Positions 1-7,800 of a DNA stretch of 64,000 bases are shown one piece after another; the stretch's first letter is position 1, and the number at the start of each line of letters is the position of its first letter. Origin of the DNA: an uncultured Roseburia sp. (GTDB lineage: Bacteria; Bacillota; Clostridia; Lachnospirales; Lachnospiraceae). A model generated the notes under the pieces. That model saw nothing but the letters and a program-made list of their open reading frames with translations, was not told the origin of the DNA and did not search any database. Made by a program: the position numbers and the translations under genes. Location of the stretch: contig CANONN010000006.1 of NCBI GenBank assembly GCA_947567625.1, positions 1 to 64,000 on the forward strand, written 5' to 3'.

Positions 1-158
1 AGCGTGTTTGAAAATTCATTCCCGCCATCTGCACGCCCCACTTTGCGTGATATTTACGCCAAATTCAGTTGACGTAGCCCGCTACGCCGCCTTCATTTGG
101 CGTAAATCTCCCACAAATTGTAGCGTACATCTAGCAGAAAGCAATTTTCAAACACGCT
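1..158. repeat. 158-bp imperfect palindrome (MITE/RIME-like intergenic repeat)
   Basis: The first 16 bases (AGCGTGTTTGAAAATT) are the exact reverse complement of bases 143-158. Inside, the two arms stay complementary with scattered mismatches, including ATTTACGCCAAAT against ATTTGGCGTAAAT near the centre, so the whole segment can fold into one long hairpin. No credible protein is encoded. It ends just before the prfB promoter. The form is that of a small non-autonomous repeat; no second copy is seen in this window, so its dispersal is inferred. Confidence 0.7.
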
Positions 159-182
159 CTAGTGTACCGCATGAAATTTTGA

Positions 183-211
183 TTGCATGTGCGTCTGCTT
201 TCCGTTACAAT
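183..211 (+). promoter_or_regulatory. Predicted sigma-A promoter of prfB
   Basis: A -35 TTGCAT (183-188) and a -10 TACAAT (206-211) are separated by 17 bases, about 50 bases before the prfB start and just after the terminal palindrome. Confidence 0.5.
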
Positions 212-261
212 AAAACCGAACATATCAAATGATTTTATACAAAGAAAAAGAGGTGATTCTT

Positions 262-1399
262 GTGGTAGAGTTAGATCAATTTAAAGTGACCCTGAACAGT
301 TACAGGGCGCCGCTGCAGGAAGTGAGGGATTCACTTTGACCTTGCTAACAAGGAGCAGCGGATACAGGAGTTAGAGCGGGAGATGGAGGCGCCGGATTTT
401 TGGAATGACCCGGAGATTTCCCAGAACAAAATGAAACAGCTAAAGAGCATGAAGGATGATGTGGCGACTTATCGTGAACTCAAGGGCCAGTTTGAGGACA
501 TGGAGACCTTGATCGAGATGGGGTATGAGGAGAACGACGCTGCCCTGATTCCCGAGATTTCCGAATTATTGGATACCTTTGTCGAAACTTATGAGGGAAT
601 CCGCATCAAGACCCTGCTTTCCGGGGAGTATGACAGAGATAATGCCATCTTGTCCCTGCACGCGGGCGCGGGCGGTACGGAATCCTGCGATTGGGCGGCC
701 ATGCTCTATCGCATGTTTACCCGCTGGGCGGAAGACAAGGGATTTACCGTGGAGGTGCTTGATTATCTGGACGGCGACGAGGCCGGCATCAAGTCCGTCA
801 CGTTTCAGGTCAACGGAGAAAATGCTTACGGTTACTTAAAGTCGGAAAAGGGAGTGCACCGCCTGGTGCGGATTTCTCCGTTTAACGCGGCCGGAAAGCG
901 CCAGACTTCGTTTGTGTCCTGCGATGTGATGCCGGATATTGAGGAGGACGTGGACATCGAAATCAACGAAGATGAGCTGAGAATCGACACTTACCGCTCC
1001 AGCGGAGCCGGCGGACAGCACATCAATAAGACGTCGTCGGCGATTCGTATCACGCATCTGCCCACCGGCATTGTGGTTCAGTGCCAGAATGAGCGTTCTC
1101 AGTTTCAGAACAAAGACAAGGCGATGCAGATGCTTAAGGCAAAGCTCTATCTGTTAAAACAGCAGGAAAACGCCAAAAAGGCGGCGGATATCCGCGGTGA
1201 GGTGACGGAGATCGGCTGGGGCAGCCAGATACGTTCTTATGTCATGCAGCCGTATACTATGGTGAAAGACCATCGCACCGGAGTGGAGACGGGGAATGTG
1301 GACAGCGTTATGGACGGGAAGATTGATCTGTTTATCAATGGTTATCTGAAGTGGCTGTCACTCGGCTGCCCGAAACAGCTTGGTGGCGAAGATGCGTAA
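262..1399 (+). CDS. prfB: Peptide chain release factor 2, with programmed +1 frameshift
   Basis: RF2 recognises UGA and UAA codons and releases the finished peptide in the ribosome. The first 25 codons run from GTG 262 (behind AGAGGTG) to CTT 334-336, followed by an in-frame TGA at 337-339; the rest of the protein is in the +1 frame starting GAC at 338. The site is CTT-TGA-C with AGGGAT three bases upstream, the arrangement of the E. coli prfB frameshift, where UGA is also codon 26. The shifted product is about 378 residues. The RF2-type SPF tripeptide (VRISPFN) and the catalytic GGQ (SGAGGQHINK) are present. The gene is therefore intact and autoregulated, not broken. Confidence 0.97.
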
Positions 1400-2153
1400 C
1401 GGGGCAATCGTATTTCTGGCGGCCGTCGTCGTTTTGCTCGGCTGCTGCGCAGCCGCATATCTCATAATACGGCGCAGGATAAAGCGTTTTTCCAGGTGTG
1501 CGTTTGGCACAAGCTCGCTGGCTGAGGGGGTCGAGCGGCAGGCAAAGCTTTTGGCAGAGACGCCGAAATCCGTGTCGGGCATGACGAGAATCTTTGTGCC
1601 GCAGATTCAGAGAGATTTTCCGGAGTTTGACCTGGAAAAGTTTAAGAACAGGGCGGAAAATACGCTGACTGCCATGCTGCTTTCTGTGCAGGAGGAAAAG
1701 CTGCCGGATTCCCTGGCGGTATCGCCAGAGCTAAGAAAGCAGGCAAAAAGCCGGATTGAAGGAAACCGTGCGTCCGGCGTCCGGGAGCATTATCTTAATA
1801 TTAAGATACACCGGACGGAGGTGGCGGACTATAGGAAGCGGCAGGGAACCTGCACGATCGTGTTTCAGAGCGCGGTGGAGCATATTCATTATAGAGAAAA
1901 GAACGGCAGCGTAATATCCGGCAGGAAAGATTTAAAGGAGCAGACAAAATACAACGTTGAGCTGATGTATATACAGGATGCTTCTGCCGCGGGCCTTAGC
2001 AGTGCGGTGGGAACCGTCTGTCCGCAGTGCGGCGCGCCCGTGACGGCGCTTGGCAGTATGCGCTGCGAATATTGCGGGACAAAAGTGACGCCAGTGCAGG
2101 ATCGGGTCTGGAGCTTGCAGAAGTATTATGAGGTAGATTATCATCACGTTTAG
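1392..2153 (+). CDS. Membrane-anchored protein with C-terminal zinc ribbon, function unknown
   Basis: The start overlaps the end of prfB by 8 bases; an in-frame TTG at 1380 is an alternative start. One transmembrane segment follows the N-terminus (residues about 5-25), then a soluble region that resembles TIM44-like/DUF domains of secreted ribbon proteins, and a CPQCG/CEYCG four-cysteine zinc ribbon near residues 215-235. It lies 14 bases before the SPFH gene and probably belongs to the same membrane-associated operon. The zinc ribbon and anchor are seen; no function can be assigned. Confidence 0.8.
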   Translation: MRNGAIVFLAAVVVLLGCCAAAYLIIRRRIKRFSRCAFGTSSLAEGVERQAKLLAETPKSVSGMTRIFVPQIQRDFPEFDLEKFKNRAENTLTAMLLSVQEEKLPDSLAVSPELRKQAKSRIEGNRASGVREHYLNIKIHRTEVADYRKRQGTCTIVFQSAVEHIHYREKNGSVISGRKDLKEQTKYNVELMYIQDASAAGLSSAVGTVCPQCGAPVTALGSMRCEYCGTKVTPVQDRVWSLQKYYEVDYHHV

Positions 2154-2167
2154 ATCAGGAGGAGATT

Positions 2168-3427
2168 ATGGGGATTATCAGGGCAGTCGCACAGGCGATC
2201 GGAGGAGGTTTGGCCGATCAGTGGCAGGAAGTAATTGAAGCGGACGATATGGGAGAACACACCGTCTTTACCAGCGGTGTGTTGATGCGTCGGGGACAGA
2301 ATACCAAAGGGACGCCGCATACCGTGTCCAATGGTTCTGTCGTTCATGTTTACGACAATCAGTTTATGATGCTGGTGGACGGCGGCAAGGTGGTTGATTA
2401 CACGGCGGAACCGGGCTACTATAAAGTGGATAATTCTTCCATGCCGTCGATGTTTAACGGCGAGTTTGGCGAAGCCTTAAAGGAGGCGTTTCACCGCATC
2501 CGATTTGGCGGCCAGACGCCGATGGCGCAGAAGGTATATTTCATTAATCTTCAGGAGATCAAGGGAATCAAATTCGGTACGAGAAATCCGATTAATTATT
2601 TTGATAATTTCTACAATGCGGAATTGTTTCTGCGCGCCCATGGGACGTATTCGATAAAAATCACGAACCCGCTGCAATTTTATGCCGAGGCGGTTCCAAG
2701 GAACAAAGAGCAGGTGGAGATCGAGGAGATCAACGAGCAGTATATCTCCGAGTTCCTCGAGGCATTGCAGGCGTCCATCAATCAGATGTCTGCCGACGGC
2801 GTGCGCATCTCTTTCGTGACCTCCAAGGCGAGGGAGTTGGGAAGATATATGGCCGATACGCTGGACGAAGAGTGGAACCGTATGCGCGGCATGGAAATCC
2901 AGTCGGTGGGATTAGCCAGCCTTTCCTACGACGAGGAGTCACAGAAGCTTATCAATATGCGCAATCAGGGCGCAATGCTCGGTGACCCGACTGTCCGCGA
3001 GGGATATGTGCAGGGCGCGATGGCGAGAGGTCTCGAGGCGGCAGGCTCCAATGCCAACGGTGCGATGGCCGGTTTTATGGGCATGGGAATGGGCATGAAC
3101 GCGGCCGGAGGTATGATGGGAACCGCCTCCCAGACGAATCTGGCCCAAATGCAGATGCAGCAGCAGGCAGCGGCAGGGCAGGCGCGTCAGGCGGCAGCGC
3201 CCGGGTGGACTTGCGCGTGCGGGGCCGTCAATACAGGAAAGTTTTGCAGTGAGTGCGGCAAGCCGATGCCGGTAAAGACCGGATGGACCTGCAGCTGCGG
3301 CGCTGTAAACACGGGCAGATTTTGCAGTGAGTGCGGCAAGAGCGCGCCGGCCACAGAGTGGACCTGTAGCTGTGGTACGGTCAATCAGGGCAAATTTTGC
3401 GGCAACTGCGGCAAGCAGAGAGCGTGA
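2168..3427 (+). CDS. SPFH-domain (YdjI-like) protein with zinc-ribbon repeats
   Basis: The N-terminal 300 residues match the SPFH/virion-core-like family of which Bacillus subtilis YdjI is a member. A Met/Gly/Gln-rich linker (about 290-345) leads to three tandem C-terminal zinc ribbons, each with the pattern WTC-x-CG...FC-x-x-CGK. The start is set by AGGAGGAG just upstream of ATG 2168. In B. subtilis YdjI works with YdjG and YdjH at the membrane and links to the phage-shock protein PspA; here homologous neighbours follow directly but no pspA is present. Role in membrane stress is inferred from family and context. Confidence 0.85.
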   Translation: MGIIRAVAQAIGGGLADQWQEVIEADDMGEHTVFTSGVLMRRGQNTKGTPHTVSNGSVVHVYDNQFMMLVDGGKVVDYTAEPGYYKVDNSSMPSMFNGEFGEALKEAFHRIRFGGQTPMAQKVYFINLQEIKGIKFGTRNPINYFDNFYNAELFLRAHGTYSIKITNPLQFYAEAVPRNKEQVEIEEINEQYISEFLEALQASINQMSADGVRISFVTSKARELGRYMADTLDEEWNRMRGMEIQSVGLASLSYDEESQKLINMRNQGAMLGDPTVREGYVQGAMARGLEAAGSNANGAMAGFMGMGMGMNAAGGMMGTASQTNLAQMQMQQQAAAGQARQAAAPGWTCACGAVNTGKFCSECGKPMPVKTGWTCSCGAVNTGRFCSECGKSAPATEWTCSCGTVNQGKFCGNCGKQRA

Positions 3428-3472
3428 GCTAGGGGTTAGTATGTGGAACGATAACGATTAGGAGGAACGAGC

Positions 3473-4555
3473 ATGGCTTCAATCAGTTACAAATGTCCGA
3501 ATTGTGATGGCGAGCTGATGTTTGATCCGGCAACCCAAAAGTACAAGTGTCCCTACTGTGCCTCACTCTTTTCACAGCAGCAGATTTGCGCCATGCGCCC
3601 GGATACCGCAGGTGCAGGGCAGACGTCCGCCTCTGTGCAGGCGTCCGGCAGTCATTATGGGGAGGCTACGGGACAGGGAGAGGGCAGTGCCGTGCAGTAC
3701 AATTGCCCTTCCTGCGGCGCGCAGATCGTCACGGAGGAGACGACGGCGGCCACTTTTTGCTATTACTGCCATAATCCGGTGATACTCGGCGGGAAACTGG
3801 AGGGCAGATTTTTGCCGGATCAGGTGATTCCGTTTGAGATTACCAGGGAAAATGCCGTACAGGGCTTTTTGCAGTATGTGCGAAAAAAGAAGTTTGTGCC
3901 GAAAGCGTTTTGGAATAAGAGACAGATCGAGAAAATCAGCGGTGTCTATTTCCCCTACTGGGTCTATGATGTGGAGCTAAACGGCAGGGTCTTGGCGGAC
4001 GCAAGAAAGACGCGCTCCTGGCGCTCCGGCAATACCCAGTACACGGAGACGAAAATCTATTCGGTGCGCCGCGAGGGAGATATCGCGCTTAGCAATTTGC
4101 CGGAAAATGCGCTTATGAAAGCCGGCAACGTGCTGGCACAGGGGGTTTTGCCTTATCGGTATGAAAAGGCAAAAGAGTTTCATATGTCGTATCTCTCCGG
4201 CTTTCTGGCGGAGCGCAGGGATATCGAGCGTTCCCGGGTGCAGGATAAGATGCGGCAGACGATGCAGCAGTCGGCGCAGCAGATGATGAGAGAGACGATC
4301 ACGGGTTACAATTCGGTCAATATCGGAAGCGCCAGCTTTCAGCCGGTGTATGAACTTTGGAAATATGTGCTGTTTCCCGTGTGGACGATTACATATAAAG
4401 GCAGAAACGGAAAAATGTACTATTATTCGATGAACGGGCAGACCGGAAAAGTCATCGGGGAGCTGCCGATCGATTACAAAAAAGTGACGCTTGCAAGCGT
4501 ACTTGCCGCCGCAGTTGTCCTGGCGCTTGGATTGGCGGTTGGCTACATACTCTAA
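3473..4555 (+). CDS. Zinc-ribbon membrane protein, YdjG-like
   Basis: The N-terminus has a CPNCDG...CPYC ribbon, and a second CPSCG...CYYCH ribbon sits near residue 80. The middle is soluble and a single transmembrane segment closes the protein (about residues 335-358). Translation starts at ATG 3473 behind AGGAGG. B. subtilis YdjG has the same outline and forms a membrane anchor for the SPFH protein together with YdjH. Position between the SPFH gene and the TPM gene supports this. The two ribbons and the C-terminal helix are seen; the partner role is inferred. Confidence 0.8.
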   Translation: MASISYKCPNCDGELMFDPATQKYKCPYCASLFSQQQICAMRPDTAGAGQTSASVQASGSHYGEATGQGEGSAVQYNCPSCGAQIVTEETTAATFCYYCHNPVILGGKLEGRFLPDQVIPFEITRENAVQGFLQYVRKKKFVPKAFWNKRQIEKISGVYFPYWVYDVELNGRVLADARKTRSWRSGNTQYTETKIYSVRREGDIALSNLPENALMKAGNVLAQGVLPYRYEKAKEFHMSYLSGFLAERRDIERSRVQDKMRQTMQQSAQQMMRETITGYNSVNIGSASFQPVYELWKYVLFPVWTITYKGRNGKMYYYSMNGQTGKVIGELPIDYKKVTLASVLAAAVVLALGLAVGYIL

Positions 4556-4586
4556 AGCCGGATTGTGGCGGGAATGGAGGATTTCT

Positions 4587-5423
4587 ATGAAGACGAAAGG
4601 ATATCCCTGGCGTATGCCGCGCTTTTTTTGCGGTGTGCTGCTGCTGGCCCTGCTCTTTTGCGGGCAGGGGCATACCGTCTGGGCCATGCAGGAGGGCGTC
4701 TATGATGACGCCGGGCTGCTAAAGGAGCATGAGATCGCATCGCTTGCTGACGTGATCTCCTCCGTGGAAGAAGAGACGGGCTGGCATATTTTTGCGGTCA
4801 CGACCGACGATGCGGAGGGCAAGACGGCGGAAGCTTATGCCGATGACTTCTTTGACAGTCATTCGCCCGAACAGGAAGACGGCGTGGCCGTTTTGATTGA
4901 TATGGATCACAGGGAAATTTGGATGTCCACCTGCGGGGAAGCGATTCGCTATCTGACCGACGAGCGAATCGATCGGATTTTGGACGACGCTTATGCGGAT
5001 ATCAGCGGCGGCGAATACGGCGCATGCCTGTACACCATGGTGGAGGGCGTTCGGAGGGCCTATGCCGACGGAATACCGGGCGGCCAGTATAATTATGATA
5101 GGGATACGGGGGAGGTTTCCGTTTATCGGCGGATAACCATAATGGAAGCGCTCGTTGCGGCCGCTGTCGCAGCGGCAGCCGGCCTTATCGTGTTTTTTAG
5201 TATTGTGGGAAAATACCGCATCAAATTTAACCCGTATCGCTATAATCCCCGGGAATCCGGCAGGATGACACTGCGCGTCAAGGACGATCAGTTCATCAAC
5301 AGCCATACGTCGCATCGCCGGATACAGACCAGCAGCAGTACGTCGCACAGCAGCAGCGGGCGCAGCACGACACACCGCAGTAGCAGCGGCCGCTCTCACG
5401 GTGGCGGCGGCAGGCGCTTTTGA
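4587..5423 (+). CDS. TPM-domain membrane protein, YdjH-like
   Basis: Start at ATG 4587 follows GGAATGGAGG; a longer upstream reading would overlap the previous gene. A signal sequence or first membrane helix (residues about 10-32) is followed by a TPM domain (YDDAGLL...GVAVLIDMD...), a second membrane helix near 185-205, and a Ser/Thr/His-rich tail ending in a Gly/Arg stretch. TPM proteins such as YgcG and YdjH are extracytoplasmic-domain proteins of uncertain activity. It completes the YdjG/YdjH/YdjI-like set. Confidence 0.8.
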   Translation: MKTKGYPWRMPRFFCGVLLLALLFCGQGHTVWAMQEGVYDDAGLLKEHEIASLADVISSVEEETGWHIFAVTTDDAEGKTAEAYADDFFDSHSPEQEDGVAVLIDMDHREIWMSTCGEAIRYLTDERIDRILDDAYADISGGEYGACLYTMVEGVRRAYADGIPGGQYNYDRDTGEVSVYRRITIMEALVAAAVAAAAGLIVFFSIVGKYRIKFNPYRYNPRESGRMTLRVKDDQFINSHTSHRRIQTSSSTSHSSSGRSTTHRSSSGRSHGGGGRRF

Positions 5424-5494
5424 TGGCTTGTCATGTGTAACCGGCCAGCCGGTTTGAGATGTTGGTGGTTGTCTTGTTGTTTCCAATAAATTCC

Positions 5495-5523
5495 TTGCAC
5501 GGGCGTGATGTTTATGGTATTAT
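5495..5523 (+). promoter_or_regulatory. Predicted sigma-A promoter of the ACT-hom operon
   Basis: TTGCAC (5495-5500) and TATTAT (5518-5523) are separated by 17 bases and lie about 55 bases before the ACT-domain gene. Confidence 0.55.
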
Positions 5524-5577
5524 CTTTCTGGTACATACATTTGTAAGCCACGCACAAACAGTCAATGGAGGCCAAGG

Positions 5578-6021
5578 ATGAGGGATAAGGAGAACTTTTT
5601 CATAGTCAAAGAAAAAGCGGTGCCGGATATCTTATTGCGCGTGGTGGAGGCGAAGCGGCTGCTTGAGGCCGGTAAAGTGGAATCCGTTCAGGAGGCCACG
5701 GAACAGCTTGGCATCAGCCGCAGTTCTTTTTACAAATATAAGGAGGACATCTTTCCCTTTCACGAAAGGGCGAAAGAGAGAACTCTGACGATGGTGATAC
5801 AGTTGGATGACGAGCCGGGTATTTTGTCCGTGGTGCTAAAAACCGTGGCGGAGTTTCAGGCCAATATTCTGACCATTCACCAGAGTATCCCGATCAACGG
5901 AATGGCGTCCTTAACGCTCAGCGTGGATGTATTGTCGCAGACGCTGGATGTAGCCGATATGGTGGCGCACATCAAGGGACAGGAAGGAATCCACGACGTC
6001 AAAATTCTTGGGCTGGGATAG
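5578..6021 (+). CDS. ACT-domain protein (UPF0735/PheB-like)
   Basis: The 147-residue protein has an N-terminal helix-turn-helix-like part (residues about 20-55, LGISRSSFYKYK) and a C-terminal ACT domain starting near TLTMVIQLDDEPGILS. ACT domains bind amino acids, and this family is usually found next to homoserine dehydrogenase, as here (hom starts 61 bases after its stop). It is probably an amino-acid-responsive regulator or partner of the threonine/methionine branch; that role is inferred. Start is at ATG 5578 after AATGGAGGCC. Confidence 0.88.
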   Translation: MRDKENFFIVKEKAVPDILLRVVEAKRLLEAGKVESVQEATEQLGISRSSFYKYKEDIFPFHERAKERTLTMVIQLDDEPGILSVVLKTVAEFQANILTIHQSIPINGMASLTLSVDVLSQTLDVADMVAHIKGQEGIHDVKILGLG

Positions 6022-6057
6022 GCACAATATCAAAATTCTTGGGCTGATAGGCACAAT
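5999..6057 (+). repeat. Short tandem duplication at the stop of the ACT gene
   Basis: A 31-base unit beginning TCAAAATTCTTGGGCTG is repeated once immediately downstream with a 2-base deletion. The first copy includes the gene's last codons and stop; the second lies in the gap before hom. Confidence 0.8.
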
Positions 6058-6082
6058 GTAATAAAAAACGGAGGAGTCGTAA

Positions 6083-7282
6083 ATGAAAGCAGCAGTTATG
6101 GGCTATGGAACCATCGGTTCCGGCGTGGTGGAAGTGTTAGAGCGAAACAGAGAGGTGATTGCCGGGCGCGTGGGCGAGGAGATAGAGGTAAAATATGTAT
6201 TGGATTTGCGTGATTTTGAGGGAGATCCGATTCAAAAGAAAATCGTGCATGATTATAAGGTGATCGCAAAAGATCCGCAGGTACGGATTGTGGTGGAGAC
6301 GATGGGCGGCGTGGAACCGGCCTATACTTTTGTAAAAGAGATGCTTTTAGCGGGCAAGCATGTGGCGACCTCCAACAAGGCGTTAGTCGCGGTCAAGGGA
6401 GCCGAGCTTTTGGCGCTTGCGAGAGAAAAAAGCGTCAATTTTATGTTTGAGGCGAGCGTGGGCGGCGGGATTCCGATTATCCGGCCGTTAAATTCCTGTC
6501 TGACAGCCGATGTGATCGAGGAGATCACCGGCATTGTCAACGGTACGACCAACTATATGATGACCAAAATGACTGCAGAGGGGCTGGAGTTTGAGGATGT
6601 CTTAAAGGATGCGCAGGAAAAGGGCTACGCGGAGAAAGACCCCACGGCGGATATCGAAGGGTACGACGCGTGCCGCAAGATTGCTATTTTGACTTCCCTG
6701 GTATGTGGGAGACAGGTGGACTACGAGGATATTCCCACGCAGGGGATTACCGGAATCACCGCCGTGGATATCAAATATGCGAAAGCGATGGGGAAGGCGA
6801 TTAAGCTTCTGGCAACCAGCAAAAAGGCCGGCGACAGCTATGCGGTAATGGTGGCGCCGTTTTTATTGTCGCCGTCTCATCCGCTCTACAGCGTCCAGGA
6901 TGTGTTTAATGCGATTTTTGTGCACGGAAATATGCTTGGCGACGCGATGTTTTACGGCAGCGGAGCCGGAAAACTGCCGACGGCCAGCGCCGTTGTGGCG
7001 GATGTCGTGGAGATGGCTAAAAACGCGGATCATAATATTCCGGTCGAGTGGCAGCCCGCGAAACTGGAGCTTGCGGATTCCACTAAAATGGAATACCGCT
7101 ATTTCGTGCGCGCGGCGGCGGAGCGTGCCGCGGTCGAGGAGGTTTTTGGCAGGGTAGCATATATAGAGGCGGAGGATGTTGCAGGCGAGGTGGGATTTAT
7201 CACAGATTCCATGAGCGGCGCTGATTATGAGAAAAAAGCGGCTGCTCTGCCCGGTGTGATTCAGATGATACGCGTCGCATAG
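6083..7282 (+). CDS. hom: Homoserine dehydrogenase
   Basis: This enzyme reduces aspartate semialdehyde to homoserine, the branch point to threonine and methionine. The N-terminal NAD(P)-binding GYGTIGSGVVEVL is present. The catalytic domain has NGTTNYMM and EKGYAEKDPTADIEGYDA, the family hallmarks. At 399 residues it is shorter than the 430-residue forms with a complete C-terminal ACT domain; only a short ACT-like tail (residues about 330-399) follows. The separate ACT protein encoded upstream may supply the regulatory function. ATG 6083 follows GGAGGAG. Confidence 0.96.
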   Translation: MKAAVMGYGTIGSGVVEVLERNREVIAGRVGEEIEVKYVLDLRDFEGDPIQKKIVHDYKVIAKDPQVRIVVETMGGVEPAYTFVKEMLLAGKHVATSNKALVAVKGAELLALAREKSVNFMFEASVGGGIPIIRPLNSCLTADVIEEITGIVNGTTNYMMTKMTAEGLEFEDVLKDAQEKGYAEKDPTADIEGYDACRKIAILTSLVCGRQVDYEDIPTQGITGITAVDIKYAKAMGKAIKLLATSKKAGDSYAVMVAPFLLSPSHPLYSVQDVFNAIFVHGNMLGDAMFYGSGAGKLPTASAVVADVVEMAKNADHNIPVEWQPAKLELADSTKMEYRYFVRAAAERAAVEEVFGRVAYIEAEDVAGEVGFITDSMSGADYEKKAAALPGVIQMIRVA

Positions 7283-7311
7283 TGATCATAACATTATTTT
7301 TATTCTGCCGC

Positions 7312-7340
7312 TTGACAGAGTATTGTTTAGCGGTTAGAAT
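7312..7340 (+). promoter_or_regulatory. Strong sigma-A promoter for a short transcript
   Basis: TTGACA (7312-7317), a 17-base spacer and TAGAAT (7335-7340) form a near-consensus promoter in the gap after hom. Transcription would start near 7347. Confidence 0.7.
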
Positions 7341-7369
7341 ATAAGAAATTGATATCGGGAGGATGTTGC

Positions 7370-7408
7370 ATGTTAAGCATTGTGGTAATGGAGAAAATTG
7401 CAAAATAA
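7370..7408 (+). CDS. Possible 12-residue leader peptide
   Basis: ATG 7370 sits seven bases after GGGAGG and opens a 12-codon frame encoding MLSIVVMEKIAK, ending at TAA 7406-7408. It lies at the 5' end of the short terminated transcript. The Ile/Val content recalls attenuation leader peptides, but no branched-chain gene follows, so the function is open. Confidence 0.35.
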   Translation: MLSIVVMEKIAK

Positions 7409-7548
7409 TATTGCAGGGGTGACTTCGGTTTCGCGCTGAACGTCTGCCCGTTTGCCGACAGGTGTACTGTCGCTGTTTTCGCCTTACAGAATGCTTTATA
7501 TTGTGGTATCCGCTTCCAGATTCGTATCCGTATGGCTGGAAGTTTATA

Positions 7549-7590
7549 AACCATGGATTTATGCTGTTGGGGCATCCATGGTTTTTTTTG
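7549..7590 (+). terminator. Intrinsic terminator of the short transcript
   Basis: A perfect 10-bp stem AACCATGGAT/ATCCATGGTT with a 15-base loop is followed by eight T residues (7582-7589). Confidence 0.85.
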
Positions 7591-7620
7591 CGTTATCAAA
7601 CTGGCTGTCGTAGGGGGTTA

Positions 7621-7800
7621 GGTTGAAAAATCAGCTTGATAGTTGATATTATCACACGTGAATTTGTTCACGTTGGCTATAATAAGTCAGAGCCTTAAAG
7701 ATGCCCTGACCGCAGTTGAGATAATTGCAATACTGCAAGCAGTATACGAAGTTCTCAACGCGTGTCATCGCAGGAAACGGCTCTGACATGGAGGATTAAG
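7621..7800 (+). promoter_or_regulatory. Branched leader element carrying the RBS, copy A
   Basis: A hairpin (TGAAAAATCAGC arm at 7624) and a GTGAATTTGTTCAC hairpin precede a three-level stem. The outer stem is GTCAGAGCC 7686-7694 with GGCTCTGAC 7779-7787, the inner stem GTTGAGA 7715-7721 with TCTCAAC 7753-7759, and the apical stem ATACTG/CAGTAT at 7730-7745. The RBS ATGGAGGAT and the start codon of the MutS-like gene follow at once. Related copies are found before the methyltransferase, tilS and response-regulator genes. Confidence 0.65.

Larger units (their letters stand above)
7347..7590 (+). ncRNA. Candidate small RNA or leader transcript, about 240 nt
   Basis: The segment runs from a strong promoter to an intrinsic terminator. 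It contains hairpins at 7456-7472 (CGACAG/CTGTCG) and 7513-7542 (CTTCCAG/CTGGAAG) and a 12-codon reading frame with a good ribosome binding site near its 5' end. It does not show the conserved motifs I know for tmRNA, RNase P or SRP RNA. It could be an unrecognised 6S-like RNA, an attenuated leader or an sRNA; the class is unknown. Confidence 0.5.

Noticed and set aside
337-339. In-frame TGA in prfB read as a broken gene
   Set aside because: The CTT-TGA-C site, the upstream SD-like AGGGAT and the intact +1 frame match the known programmed frameshift.
3522-3782. Short overlapping frames such as this one inside the zinc-ribbon gene
   Set aside because: They are shadows in other frames of high-GC coding DNA, with no RBS and no plausible composition.
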